NCBI GenBank assembly: GCA_008933995.1
Contig: WARS01000012.1
Coordinates: 3,100,001 to 3,164,000 of the forward strand
Direction of reading: 5' to 3'
Source: Datnioides undecimradiatus
Lineage: Eukaryota > Chordata > Actinopteri > Lobotiformes > Datnioididae
DNA: 64,000 nt
In this document: one piece after another, positions 10,794-21,411 of the stretch
How the letters are laid out: every line of letters begins with the position of its first letter
Position numbering within the stretch: position 1 is the first letter of the stretch
Position numbers and translations under genes: made by a program
Notes under the pieces: generated by a model
What the model saw: only the letters and a program-made list of their open reading frames with translations
Database searches by the model: none
What the model was told of the DNA's origin: nothing

Positions 10794-11553
10794 TTAAAGG
10801 GATAGTTTTGGTTATTTCAATGAGGTTGTATGAGGTATTTATCCATAGTCAGGGTGTAAACTAAAGTACATGGTGCTCGATATGTCCCAGCTTGGAGAAG
10901 CAGCAGAAGTACTGCTGCAGGAAGCTAGGTAATGTCAATGGGGTCAGCAGCAAAATTCATGTATGCATCAATGTATTTAATGAAAAAAAACACTGTTTTT
11001 ATTACAGGAATATTTTCTGGCGCCATCATATCCATCACTGTGTTCTTCAAATCCATCGGACTCAGACTCGCAACAGTAATGTTACCTCACTGTACACATG
11101 GGTTGCTGGTCAACCACTGCTTAAATCATTTAGTTTGTGTTATTGTGTGACTTGGTTGTTTTAAAGGGTTAGTTTGTATTCACCAAAAGTTACACAATAA
11201 CACAAACAAACTGATCTGATCAAGGCAGTGGTAGACCAGCGTGTCCTATGCTCAGCAAGATAAAATTACTGTTTTTGTCAAAGAAGTCTGGCTGCTTTGG
11301 AGAGAGCAACATAGCGGTTAAATGGCCATCTGATGGCAATGTAAAGCGCTGAGAATATATTAAGTGTATATATTGAGTGCACTTAAACTGATTTTTAGGT
11401 TGCTAAAATACTTTTTTTTGCTGACCCCATCCATCCACATTGCATTGCTTCAGTATGTGGCTTGCCAGCTACCATCTGCTGTAGGTAATACACTGACTGT
11501 GGATAAGTACCTCATGCAAACCCAATTAAAAACAAACAAACCCTGAACTATCT
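10794..11553. mobile_element. 760-bp palindromic (foldback) DNA element
   Basis: The two halves are imperfect reverse complements around a centre near 11170. The innermost arms 11133-11153 and 11188-11208 match at 20 of 21 positions. Outward, the CTGGTCAACCACTGC segment (about 11106-11120) matches the complement of the region around 11221-11240. The outer parts GAGGTATTTATCCA (about 10831) and TGGATAAGTACCTC (about 11499) also pair. The left end reads TTAAAGGGATAGTTTTGG, a terminal motif common to fish miniature transposons. No transposase is encoded. This looks like a non-autonomous foldback-type element able to form a very large hairpin. Confidence 0.75.
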
Positions 11554-11603
11554 GTTCATGTATCATTGTATGCTGCACGAGTACGACTCCCCTACACTGG
11601 AAG

Positions 11604-11638
11604 TATAGGCATCCACTAACTTTTGGCCATACTGTATA
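11604..11638. mobile_element. Terminal remnant of a Tc1-derived MITE
   Basis: The segment ACTTTTGGCCATACTGTATA and its upstream GGCATCCAC resemble the right terminal repeat of the complete miniature element at 24885-25216 (GGGTGTCCACACACTTTTGG and following). Only this one end is recognisable. Confidence 0.55.
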
Positions 11639-12023
11639 CTTACGAGGTTTTGACATATTCGCCCATGTCTCCACCCCGTTTCTATGAGAGCAAATGGAGT
11701 TTTGTTTGTGGTCTTTCGAGAGCTGAAAAATTATATTTCAAAAACTGCATCACTTGTTTCCACAGAACTCGCTGTGAATAGTTTTCATTGGAACCACTTT
11801 CAACCAAATAAATAGTCCCAGTGAAAACTCTCGACAGTGAGGTCTGTGGATTATAGTAACCAGAAAATTGCTTCTGGAGAGACACGAAGGATTTTAAAAT
11901 GCTTTGAGTGCTCAGACTAAATTTAATTCACGTCCATTACAGCTGAACATTCAGAGACTAATATATCATATAAATGATCTGCAGGTCTCGATACCACCAG
12001 AAGTGATTGATAACTTTTTTTTG

Positions 12024-12048
12024 TAATTTGGGTGAACAGTCCCTTTAA
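12024..12048. mobile_element. Single MITE-type terminus (AGTCCCTTTAA end)
   Basis: The complement begins TTAAAGGGACTGTTCACCCA, the same terminal motif class as at 10794. The matching end was not found with confidence, so the element spanning about 11640-12048 is only partly defined. Confidence 0.45.
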
Positions 12049-12419
12049 GTACTTTGGCGAGGATGGTTGATATGTGACAGTCTGAGGCAGGGTTAACCAG
12101 ACCATCAAGATTACCCGCTGTAATAATCAACTGCGACCACTATCGCCTGTGTGCACTCATTCATTTCATCCTTCATTCATCCACTCACTGACTTCTCTCA
12201 GTCATTTCTCATTTTGTTCATTCAGCTGTAATTATAGACCACAGCCAGTCTGTACAATTTCACTTCCGAGAACAGTGGCATCTCTCTCTCTCCTTTGTAC
12301 CTCCTTTCTGCCTCATTCATTTACCAGACCTTCAATTCACCCCTTGCAGCGATCCTGTCACCCTCCTGACCCTCTTTTCACTCCTACTCGTCCTCTTCTT
12401 CATCCTCCTTTACCACATT

Positions 12420-12457
12420 GCCCTCTCTCTCTCTCTCTCTCTCGCTCTCTCTCTCTG
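12420..12457. repeat. (CT)n microsatellite
   Basis: CT run with one CG interruption inside a longer pyrimidine-rich tract (about 12270-12457). The 160-codon open frame over it is low-complexity and not a gene. Confidence 0.9.
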
Positions 12458-14390
12458 GGAAGTCATGTGACTTCTCTGAAGCTGAGCCCTATAAACCAAC
12501 AGTACTTGGGGGGCTCAGTGTCTATACAGCTCTCTGATTGGCTCTTGCATTCAGATGCCGCTTCACTGCTGTGCGCGTGCACACACACACAGAGTGGACC
12601 CCCTGTTTTCTTCTTTCAGGAACAAATGTGATCCTTCACATTAAACAGCAGAGAGAAGGGGTGTGTTTATGTGTCTAAATGGCACATTTTGCAGGAAAAG
12701 GAGTATTTAGATATTTAGAGTAATGGTTAGTCTTTAATGAGTGGGCTGTTCTCACTTGGCGAAACCACTTCCACACACCAAGCCTGAAGAAGTGCCATTT
12801 CTTTTATATTGTGTTGTGTTTGTGTCATGCTGTGGAACATCAATGGCTCAGTGGGCTGTGTGCAGAGGGGCTCAGCACTGAGACTTGTCTGATCCTTGCT
12901 GGGACAAAATAGAGCAGGCTGTCAGTTATTGGCAGAAACGTGTTCAGATGTCCAGTTTGGATTTGAGGCTTCTGTTGTTTTTAATTTGCAGTGAAAACCT
13001 TGTAAAATCTGGTGTATCATTTGAAACAAAACCCCAAAAGCTGTTTTGGGTTTAACTCCTGAGACACTTTGTTTTTGAGATTCCAGGATTTTTATCTGAT
13101 GCTGATATTCCAGCTGATACTGCGTGTGCAGCTTCAGGGTTGGTTAATGATTTTATCCAACGTGGAAACCACAATGGAAGAGTATTGATAAGGAAACACC
13201 AAGGGCAGTGGAGGCTCTTTGATGTTAGTCGCCTCTTTATTATGTAACTGACTGACGGCCAAAGACCGACACCCGCCCACACTGTTTTCCTACTGCTGTC
13301 AATTCATACACTCAGCAGTAATGTTGACTTAGATAGACAGTGTATGTGTGCTTGTGTGTGTGTGTGTTGGTAGTAACTTCTGGAAGGGCCATATAAATGC
13401 AACTATTATGATCTCTATTAGTCCATTAATTCCCTATTTCTTTAGTTCCAGACTTAAATATCTCAACACTTATTCAATAGATCACCATAAAATTAGATGC
13501 ACATATTCATTGTTCCCAGAGGATTCGCTGATCCCTTACCTGTTTTCCTAAGTGTCAACAGCAGGTCAATGTTTTCATCGTTTGCATATTCATTTGCTGC
13601 TTTTTCTTCATACACTCGTCATAAATAATGAAAATTCCAAAGATTCAATGTGCACTTTGTCACTTCAGTACATTTTATTGCTAATAATTGTTAATTATCA
13701 CCACAGTTGATTCAATGTCTAGTATCTTTTCATTGTAGCACTGCAGAATTCCTTAAAGGACATGAGCATTCCTTCCATAACTGAAGGCAACTCACGGGCA
13801 CTGCAATTCATTCATGACCAAAAACCCCTTACTCACCACAGATGTATGTGCATGCACTAGCGCTCATATGCATGTGTGCTCATGTGTCTGTTACAGTCTC
13901 AGTTTCAAATATTATGCAGTCCTGTTTGCTGGCTGAGGGGACACAGTGACACCTGAGAGTGTTGGAAGGTTTGGTCTGAGTCCATACCGTTACAGTAAGC
14001 CATTTGGCATTCAAGCGTCTCTGCCGGTGCACAGCTGTGAATGGAGAGCAGAAATAGCTAAATGAAATCCACCTCTCACATAAAACAAAGCGACCGTGTC
14101 TACTACAACGTGCCTCACAACCTGTTTTCAAGACATCCAAGGTAGTTTTCTTTGTTCTTCCAGCCAGAAACAGCTTGGGCGCACCCATCCGTTAGGCCAT
14201 CCAGGTGTTACGGGAAAACCATTTCACTGATGATTTAAGTGAAAAGTTAGTCACAATGAGTTTCAAATGCTGTGGGGGGAAGGGGGGAGGGCGGTGTAGT
14301 CAGCTTAGAAAAATACTGTGGTTTGAATGTGTGTGAGTGTGTCTGCATGTGTCACAGTGAGCCGGTCAGTGAGTGTCATAACATGCTTAT
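12458..14390. other. Intergenic, nothing recognised
   Basis: No coding exon, RNA gene or transposon recognised on either strand. Open frames here are short and lack splice signals or family resemblance. Confidence 0.45.
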
Positions 14391-14416
14391 GCACACACAC
14401 ACACACACACACACAT
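14391..14416. repeat. (CA)n microsatellite
   Basis: About 12 CA units followed by (CATA)n. Confidence 0.92.
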
Positions 14417-15737
14417 ACATATACATACATGCACGTGCGCATGTTTTTTTTAGTGCATTTGACTATCTGTATGCTTCCCATATGTTTTTTATTGATCTGT
14501 GTCCCTGTTATACGCCTCCTGCTCCCTCTCTTTCGCTCTGTCTCTCTCTGTGCACTGATGGTGAAGGAATGATGGAATGCTGGAGGGTAAATCTCTGGTT
14601 TCCTGGAAGCTGGTCTGGCTTTATCAGAAGCGGCTGTGACAATACTCGAGCTGATGGGCCAACCAAACGTCTTTCCTATAAGCGCCGATCAGCCAACAAA
14701 AAGCCTTCCTGGAAGAAATAATCAGCAAACTGGAGGCCCTTCCTGGAAGACCACTGTGGACTGCTCGTTGCAGGGCATATTCCTAACCCTTTAATATTCT
14801 TTCCACCTTCTGCACTTGATGTTGGCATGGGCTCAAAAATGAATTGAATGAAAAAAGAAACTGTTAATAACACTTTGATTTTAATCAGACAGCAAGAATG
14901 TTATCAGTCAAACAGTCTCAGTTTGAAAATACGTTCAGCTCGCTTCCTTTTGTGCTTCCTTGTGCTGCACTAAAACTAAATGCTGGAGCTATGAAGACGC
15001 AGAGCACAAAATTTGGTGTGAATGTTTTGATTTCTGGAAAAAAAAAAAACAACTCCAACCAAACCGAGCTCAGTTGTTTGAGAGCCGGGTGTTGTGCTTG
15101 GCCTGGGACTCTGTTGACAACTGTTGAGCTGGACACAGCAAGTCATTACCCGAAAAAATGAATCATGGTGGAAAGACTTTCTATGAGCGTGTGAGATTCA
15201 CGAGAGGAGCGAAGGATACAGGCAAAATATTCCAGCCCCACTAACCAGGCAACTATGGGGAACATAAAATGAGTCATAGTGCGCTGAGCTGGCTTATTTA
15301 GACAATGTGTGTGTGTGTTTGTGTGTAAAACTGGATTATTCTGGTTGGATTTTGGGAAGAAGGCTCACTCATTTCTGTTTGTCTCTTGAACTACGTCAGT
15401 TTTGTCTATAATTGCCCATTGCTCAGTCTTCCTCTCATAAACAAATAGTGTCACCCACCTACAATCACATACACACACACACACACAACACACACACACA
15501 TTTTTTCCTGTAAGTGTCATAGAAAATAAGGAACCACTGCACCAAGTTTTTAAATCATTGTAATTACCTGCACTGAGGTAAGCTGTAAAAACAGTTGTTA
15601 AACATTGTCTTCACCTGTCACTTCCATAGAGGTCTGAGGCTGGCTTGTATCCAGATAACTGTGTGTGTGCTGTGTGTTTTATGCCCCAGTGTGGGACTTT
15701 GATCCTGAATACACACTGACACGTGGGGTACAGACTG

Positions 15738-15852
15738 ATTTCTGTGGGTAAGGGCTTGGTTTTAGGGTTTAATTAGAGTTAAATAATTAAAATTAGGGTT
15801 CATTTAAGGGTTATGTTAAGGCATTGTGTTGCTAGGATTAAGATTAGGGTAA
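15738..15852. repeat. Degenerate TTAGGG-like tract
   Basis: Several spaced TTAGGG/TTAGGGTT hits in a G/T/A-rich strand-biased stretch (for example around 15760, 15796 and 15845), with no perfect tandem run. It resembles the decayed interstitial telomere-like repeats common in fish. Confidence 0.45.
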
Positions 15853-16187
15853 GAGGCGAGGGAATGCACTGTGTCAGTGACTTGCCCCCATGATAGTTGA
15901 ACAAATGTGTGTGTGGTGTAATGCATTATAGACAAAACTGTTGACAATTCAGTTTCTCATCACTGTTCTGGCTGTTTTTACCTGAACTTATAGCTTTTTT
16001 CTCAAGGTCTAGTCCTCTTTCTCTCTCTCACACACACACACTCTTACACAAAGACACCTCACTCACTCGTTCTCATACACACACTATCACCAGTCAAGCC
16101 GTAAAAAGTCAACTCAATTAAAGTGCCTCATTTCCTGGAAGCCAGCCTCAGACAGAACAGTAGGTATGCAGGGAATGGGAACTCTGA

Positions 16188-16197
16188 GTGTGTATGT

Positions 16198-16228
<31 letters not shown>

Positions 16229-16229
16229 A
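16188..16229. repeat. (GT)n microsatellite
   Basis: Imperfect then pure GT run. The neighbouring Cys-Val frames are artefacts. Confidence 0.93.
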
Positions 16230-16362
16230 GGAGGAATATAGAAATGAAGAAACTCACCTTCGGCTTTATTTTACCAAAAGCAATCTACGCATGCACTGGC
16301 TGCACACTTTAAAACCACATACCGTCATAAATCTCCTCCACGTGGACCCTTTCACCTATTTG

Positions 16363-16365
<3 letters not shown>

Positions 16366-16405
<40 letters not shown>

Positions 16406-16424
16406 TCTCTCTCTCTCTCTCTCT
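16366..16424. repeat. (CA)n(CT)n compound microsatellite
   Basis: About 17 CA units then about 10 CT units. Confidence 0.95.
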
Positions 16425-16544
16425 GGAGGACACCATCCTCACTCAACCCCTCAGGCAGGATGTATAAAACCCTGCTGCATTCCTTTCCAGTTAGGTCCAG
16501 CCCAAAGTGAGCTTTCTACACAGTAACTGCTGTGTCAAAGTGTA

Positions 16545-16553
16545 TGCGTGTGC

Positions 16554-16603
<50 letters not shown>
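16545..16603. repeat. (GT)n(GA)n compound microsatellite
   Basis: A short GT run then about 20 GA units. It lies 120 bp from the (CA)n(CT)n tract at 16366-16424, with a TATAAAA-like sequence (about 16461) between the two. Confidence 0.95.
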
Positions 16604-16606
<3 letters not shown>

Positions 16607-18413
16607 TGTTAACATAGCCGAGTGCTTCTGGGAATCCCTTTGTTAGTGTGTGTTGTGTACATCTGCGGGGCATGTCTGACAAAATGGTGCCCCTGCCCCT
16701 TACTATATGTTCTGTGATGCCTATGGAATTTACCCACAATGCTCTGGCAGAGAAAACAAGAAAGTGATGATTGCGGTAATTTTAACCCTATGATGAATGT
16801 GCATCGTAGCTCTGGCGCTCGCAGCCCGGTCCGGCTCTTTAAAAAGCCTGCCGACTGAATAAACACTGCTTTGTTTGACTAGGAAATCCCATTTGTCAGT
16901 TAATAATCTGGTTGTGAGGCCAGGCATGGCTGGAGTACAGACTGCCTTACAATATATTACAGTAAGTTAAGGCTTATCCAGTCAATATTGACTCAGTAAG
17001 GTAAGACAAGAGAAAAGAGCAGGAGGCAGTGAAGTAACACACGGGGCAAATGCATTGACTTTTGTAAAAATAGTGCTCTTTAATATAAATTATTGAAATA
17101 TTTTAGAAATATAAATATGTGCAACGTTCCTTTTCATTTATTTTTTTTTTTGTAATGCTTTGTCATTTCAGATATTACAGCTTGTACTTTGCCAGACTAG
17201 TGGCCAGCCTTTTGCGAGAGAGTCTTTATAAAAGACAAATGATTCACATACACGTGTGGTCCACTGGTGCGACACATGTAAAAACTTGGGCGTTGATGTC
17301 GGAAAATAAAGACTGAGATTTGACAAAAATAATAACGATAGCATGTCACTATGGTGTATTTCAGTGCTCTTGTCTCAAGTGGCCACATGAGATCACAACA
17401 TGTTTAGGATGCGAAAAGGCTACCACTCCAATATGGATCACAGGTAAGTATGAGCACTGGTCAAACACAGACAAAAAAAACAAGTATGATCAAATCCGAG
17501 TCTTGAAGTTTGCTTTACAAAAGGCTTTTCTTTGTTGTGTTTTAAGAATCACTTTAAGAAAGTCTTGTGTTCCCTTGACATTCAGACAGACAAACCCTAC
17601 TCCGGCTTCTCAGAGGTAACGATGAAGGGTCGGCGGAGTGAGAAACCTTTCTAAAGTTACGGGGATTAGACCGTCTGTACAAAAGCTCCTTTCCTCTCTC
17701 AACCCCTTCATGAGCGGCGACACCATGAGGGAGAGAGCAGACAGACAGACAGACACTCAAGCACACCAACACACACAAAAAAGAAATAGGTTTGAGATGA
17801 TAATGTAAAGAAGAAATCACTGTGAGAGGCAGAATTAAGATTGACAGGGGGCTTTTTAACAAACCAGGAGCTGCGCCCTGTTGAGCTCAATCGTTTCCTC
17901 TAAGTCTGGGACATCAATCACATCACTGTTTTTGTTTAGCTGTATACCAGTATGTCTCCTCCCCTTTCTCCCTCGCCCCAGCCCCCCTCCTCAGCTCCTT
18001 GTCCTCTTCAGTTTCCTTTTTCCTAATCCCATTTCCCGCTCCTCTCTTTCTCCTTCCTTCAATCCCTCTTCTCACCCTCCCCCCCACTCCCTAGGATCAT
18101 CACGGCCGTCATTCCCCAAGGAGCTTTACAGTGTCGCTGACATTTTTCCAGCCAGTCTGGATAAAAATAAGTTCTGCTGTTTTGTTTGGTCCAATGCCAA
18201 GGCTTTTGTCTCAGTAACAAGCTTTTGTCTCAGCAACAGAAGTCTGTTTTCTGTCACTGGTGAAGCGCACATGCGACTCCGAAACAAAAAGGGGGAGGGA
18301 TGGGGGGGGGGCAAGCAATGGGCGAACCGAGAAGGAGAACCAAGAAACAAACAGGAGAAGGAGAAAATGCTTTGTGTTCCCACGCTAACAAGACTTATAT
18401 GTGGGTTTATACC

Positions 18414-18440
18414 TGTGTGTGTGTGTGTGTGTGTGTGCGT
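18414..18440. repeat. (GT)n microsatellite
   Basis: Pure GT run; a shorter (CA)n run follows at about 18536-18555. Confidence 0.92.
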
Positions 18441-19194
18441 GCAGAGCTAGCATGCATGACCAACCCACTCCCCTCTATGAGGCAACATTTGCGGGAAACA
18501 GCAATGGAAATGTGCGTACCACCACAACACACAAATACACACACACACACACACTCAGACAAACAAATACTACACGTTCTCTGCATCAGGCCCATCGTTG
18601 GGCTTTGCCTTTTCACTGCAACTCTTCCTTCATTCACCCCCTCGGAGCCTTTATGTTCGTTACTGTCTTTTCTTTCTGTCCAGTGATCCAGAGTGTTGTA
18701 AATGTCAGGCCGGCAGAGGAGACGTTTCTTCTTAAGCGTGTTGAACCAACAGGGATCGTTGCATCGATCATGTTGTTGCTGTCATTGTTAATATCTACCA
18801 ATCAGGTTAATCTTCTACGAGGCTCTGCTCTGCGTCTGACTCAGTCATAGGAAACACTGACCTTTGACCTCTGGCTTCATCTGCCACTCGCACTAGTGGT
18901 CAGTTTTTGCAAGGCAGGACGGACGAGGTAATTGTTGGTTACCCAAATCACACTCCTCGTCCCCAGATCCCAGGTCAGTGGGAGACTCTGGGCAGAGGGT
19001 GTCCGTCAGTGTTGAAACAGATCTAGGATCAGATGATTCTGGTCTCAATGAAAAAAACTGACCTCACATTGGCATCTAAGGCTAACTCTGGTCAGTATCA
19101 GATGGCGTGCATTTTCATGTATGCACTGAGAACTGGTCTGTGCCGACGCCCGGGCATCTGGTCCATGTAGTGGAACCGGTACAGTTCCTGTCAG

Positions 19195-19974
19195 TCATAT
19201 AGGAGCGTCATACTCCTCCAAGAAGTCTCTGAGTGTGTGCGGGAGCTGCTCGTTTCGCTCCGACCCCCCCAGGCCTCGATTGTTCAGGGTCCTTCTGCAC
19301 ATGTGCTGCAGTGACGAGAGAGAGTTCGAAAGAGGCCGGCGCAATTCCAAGGGAATCCTCTCCCCGCCGGTGTGGATCAGGTAGACGCTGCGTCCCTTAA
19401 TTTCTGCCTCTCCTGAATTACCCTCACACGCCCCGCCTCTGGTCCTTCCAGTGTCCGGCCCTTTGCCCATGTAGTGCGCTATAAGTTTCAGCACACAGTC
19501 AAACTGCGGGGGCTCTTGGGTGTTTTGGGGGTCCGGCTGTAAGAAGAAGCCGCCTCTCTCGCTGTGGATGCGCAGGTTCTTGGTTCCTCGAGCCGTCTGA
19601 ACAGAGAGGGTGAAGAAGTGGTGGTGGTCCGAGGAGTCGCGGATCAGGAAGGTGCCAGGTGGCTCAGAGCGCAGCATGGAGCTGGCCTCCCGCCCCCCCA
19701 CAGCGCCCCAATAAAACCCACTCTCCTGCAGCTTACGCAATGCATGCATCACCTGAAATGACAGAGAAACCCACATTACGACATGTTATGTTTACACTTC
19801 AATAACAAACTCAGACTTCTCTTTTAAAACTTGGCTGTGACTGACCTGCTGGTAGTGTGCGTGCGAGCTGAAGGGCTTGAAGTGATGCGGGGTAAAGTTT
19901 GACCCCTGAACCCTGCTCTCCGCAGGGTTCACGCTGCTCATGGCGAGGGGGTTGCGTCCACCAAAGGTTACCAT
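19195..19974 (-). CDS. socs3: Suppressor of cytokine signalling 3 (SOCS3)
   Basis: Negative-feedback inhibitor of JAK/STAT signalling. It blocks JAK through its kinase inhibitory region, binds phosphotyrosine through its SH2 domain and recruits elongin B/C-cullin 5 through its SOCS box. Coding exons are 19846-19974 (43 codons) and 19195-19752 (186 codons with stop), total 228 aa against 225 in human. The inhibitory region reads FKPFSSHAHYQQ|VMHALRKLQESGFYW, split by a 93-bp intron (donor GTCAGT, acceptor TTTCAG). The SH2 phosphate-binding Arg lies in GTFLIRDSSDHHHFF. The SOCS box has the elongin-binding LQHMCRRTL and cullin-box LPHTLRDFL, ending EEYDAPI. The start MVTFGGRNPLAM matches the family, including an internal Met12. 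Residues 2-11 contain no Lys, whereas human SOCS3 has Lys6. The upstream frame stays open (see findings). Confidence 0.95.
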
Positions 19975-20181
19975 GGCGCCATGGCCCCCTGCCTCTGCCC
20001 GCTGGTCGAGAGGCAGGGGGCCCAGGACAGGAGTCTCGGGGTGGACAGGTGGGAAGGAGTTTGGGGTAGAGGGAGAGGAAAGAGAGGGGGAGAGGGGTGA
20101 GGGTGGCGGGGTCACACACCGGGTCCAGGGCCCCGGGGCAGAGGAGTCTGATGCATCCAGAGAGGGGCTGGGAGAGAGCAC
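19975..20181 (-). other. socs3: SOCS3 5' UTR part of the second exon
   Basis: Transcribed leader just upstream of the start codon. A pyrimidine-rich acceptor ending TTTAG precedes 20181, so this is probably the 3' part of the leader joined to a non-coding exon near 21040. The SOCS3 frame has no stop through all 69 codons, and these would encode a Pro/Ser-rich peptide. Confidence 0.55.
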
Positions 20182-21037
20182 CTAAACACAGCTGGACAGA
20201 GGGAAGGATGGAGCACAGGTTAGGCACATGCATCTATATATAGAATGATGCACATATGCAGCAGCTACACTGAGGCAACACAGTCTCCTTTGAAACTTAG
20301 CCATTCATAATCATGGACATAAATAAATGACCACTTTGCCACACTGGTGCTCTCGGTTTACCCCTTTAAAATGCAGTTACGGTGACGGTGACAAATGCAT
20401 AAGGCAAGACTGAGCAGTGAGCAGGCAGGTTATATTTAGTTTAAATGAATCCTCGCGTACTCGAGCTGAGCCTGCTGCTGCTGCTGCACCGTGCAGCCAG
20501 ACAGCAACTGGATCCTGATTGCTTTCAATTGTCTTCGATCGGGCGTACCGCAACAAGGGATTTCAGAAACGGGGTCACTGTGAAAGAGTCCTCCGCGCTT
20601 TTTTCTCCCCCTCTTTCACTGAATAACTCCCCGCTCGGCCGGCGATACAGAGGCCCCATTCTCCGGTTTCACTGTGACTAAAAAGGTGGCCAGTCTGCTC
20701 CGGCTTGCTCTGATCCCCGTGCAGGCTGAGGGACTTAAAGTCGGTTTCACCGGTCAGTGCGGGACGGCGACTGAAGCAGGAGGCGCCATAACGGTTCAGA
20801 ACCGCTACAGAGCCGCAGCTGAACAAAGTCGCTCCACTATTCACATTATTGCGAAACAACCCAAAAATTCACACTTGCATCCCGCACGGCTGCACTGCAC
20901 CAAGAGCCCGAGCAGACGAACAGCAAGCTCCCATCCCTTAATCTGCGCTGTAACCTAAATCTGTCCTGTAAATCCCCTCTTCTTGAATGATGTTTAACAA
21001 ACCGATTTATATCTTTTCACTGATTTTTTTAACTTAC

Positions 21038-21092
21038 CTTGCGGATCTGTTCTGCCCCGCACCGCAGCCGCTCGTCGCCAAAGGAAAATATA
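21038..21092 (-). promoter_or_regulatory. socs3: Candidate SOCS3 first exon and TATA element
   Basis: On the minus strand TATATTTT occupies 21085-21092, directly preceded by an octamer-like TTTGCAT. About 45 bp downstream is a strong donor, CGCAAG|GTAAGTT (exon end 21038). This fits a TATA promoter with a short GC-rich non-coding first exon starting near 21060. No perfect STAT site (TTC-3N-GAA) was noticed in the 400 bp upstream, although near matches such as TTCCAGTAA occur (about 21319). Confidence 0.45.
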
Positions 21093-21411
21093 TGCAAACT
21101 ACCCGAGAGTAGTGCTAGATGAATTATTAACTCAGGCATTAAAATCCAAAAAAAAGTATCCAGAAAGTGTGTGGGTTTCTATCCTGAGCGGAGGAATGTG
21201 GCGGCAGCGATATGTGCCGGAGAGATCCCGTCCGTGTGTGGAGGAAGGTTACTGGAGGTTGTTTCCAGTGAGTAAAGCCGATGTTCGTAAGGCTCCGCCT
21301 CCTCCGTTCAGATGTTCTTCCAGTAAACACACGCACGCACCGCGCGCACGCACACACGCAAAGAACAGACGCGCGTGCTCGCGGTCGCTCTTGGCAGATT
21401 GCCAATAAATA

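Noticed and set aside
12149..12631. 160-codon plus-strand ORF
   Set aside because: Ser/Pro/Leu-rich because it reads through a pyrimidine-rich tract and (CT)n microsatellite.
15738..15852. Telomere-like tract as evidence of a chromosome fusion point
   Set aside because: The TTAGGG units are scattered and degenerate, with no tandem run or head-to-head junction.
17881..18450. 189-codon plus-strand ORF
   Set aside because: Driven by CT-rich and GT-repeat DNA. No domain, and overlapping ORFs on the other strand show the same bias.
20445..20681. Plus-strand ORF with a Leu run opposite the SOCS3 leader
   Set aside because: The Leu run is a short CTG repeat in the SOCS3 5' intron; no gene context.
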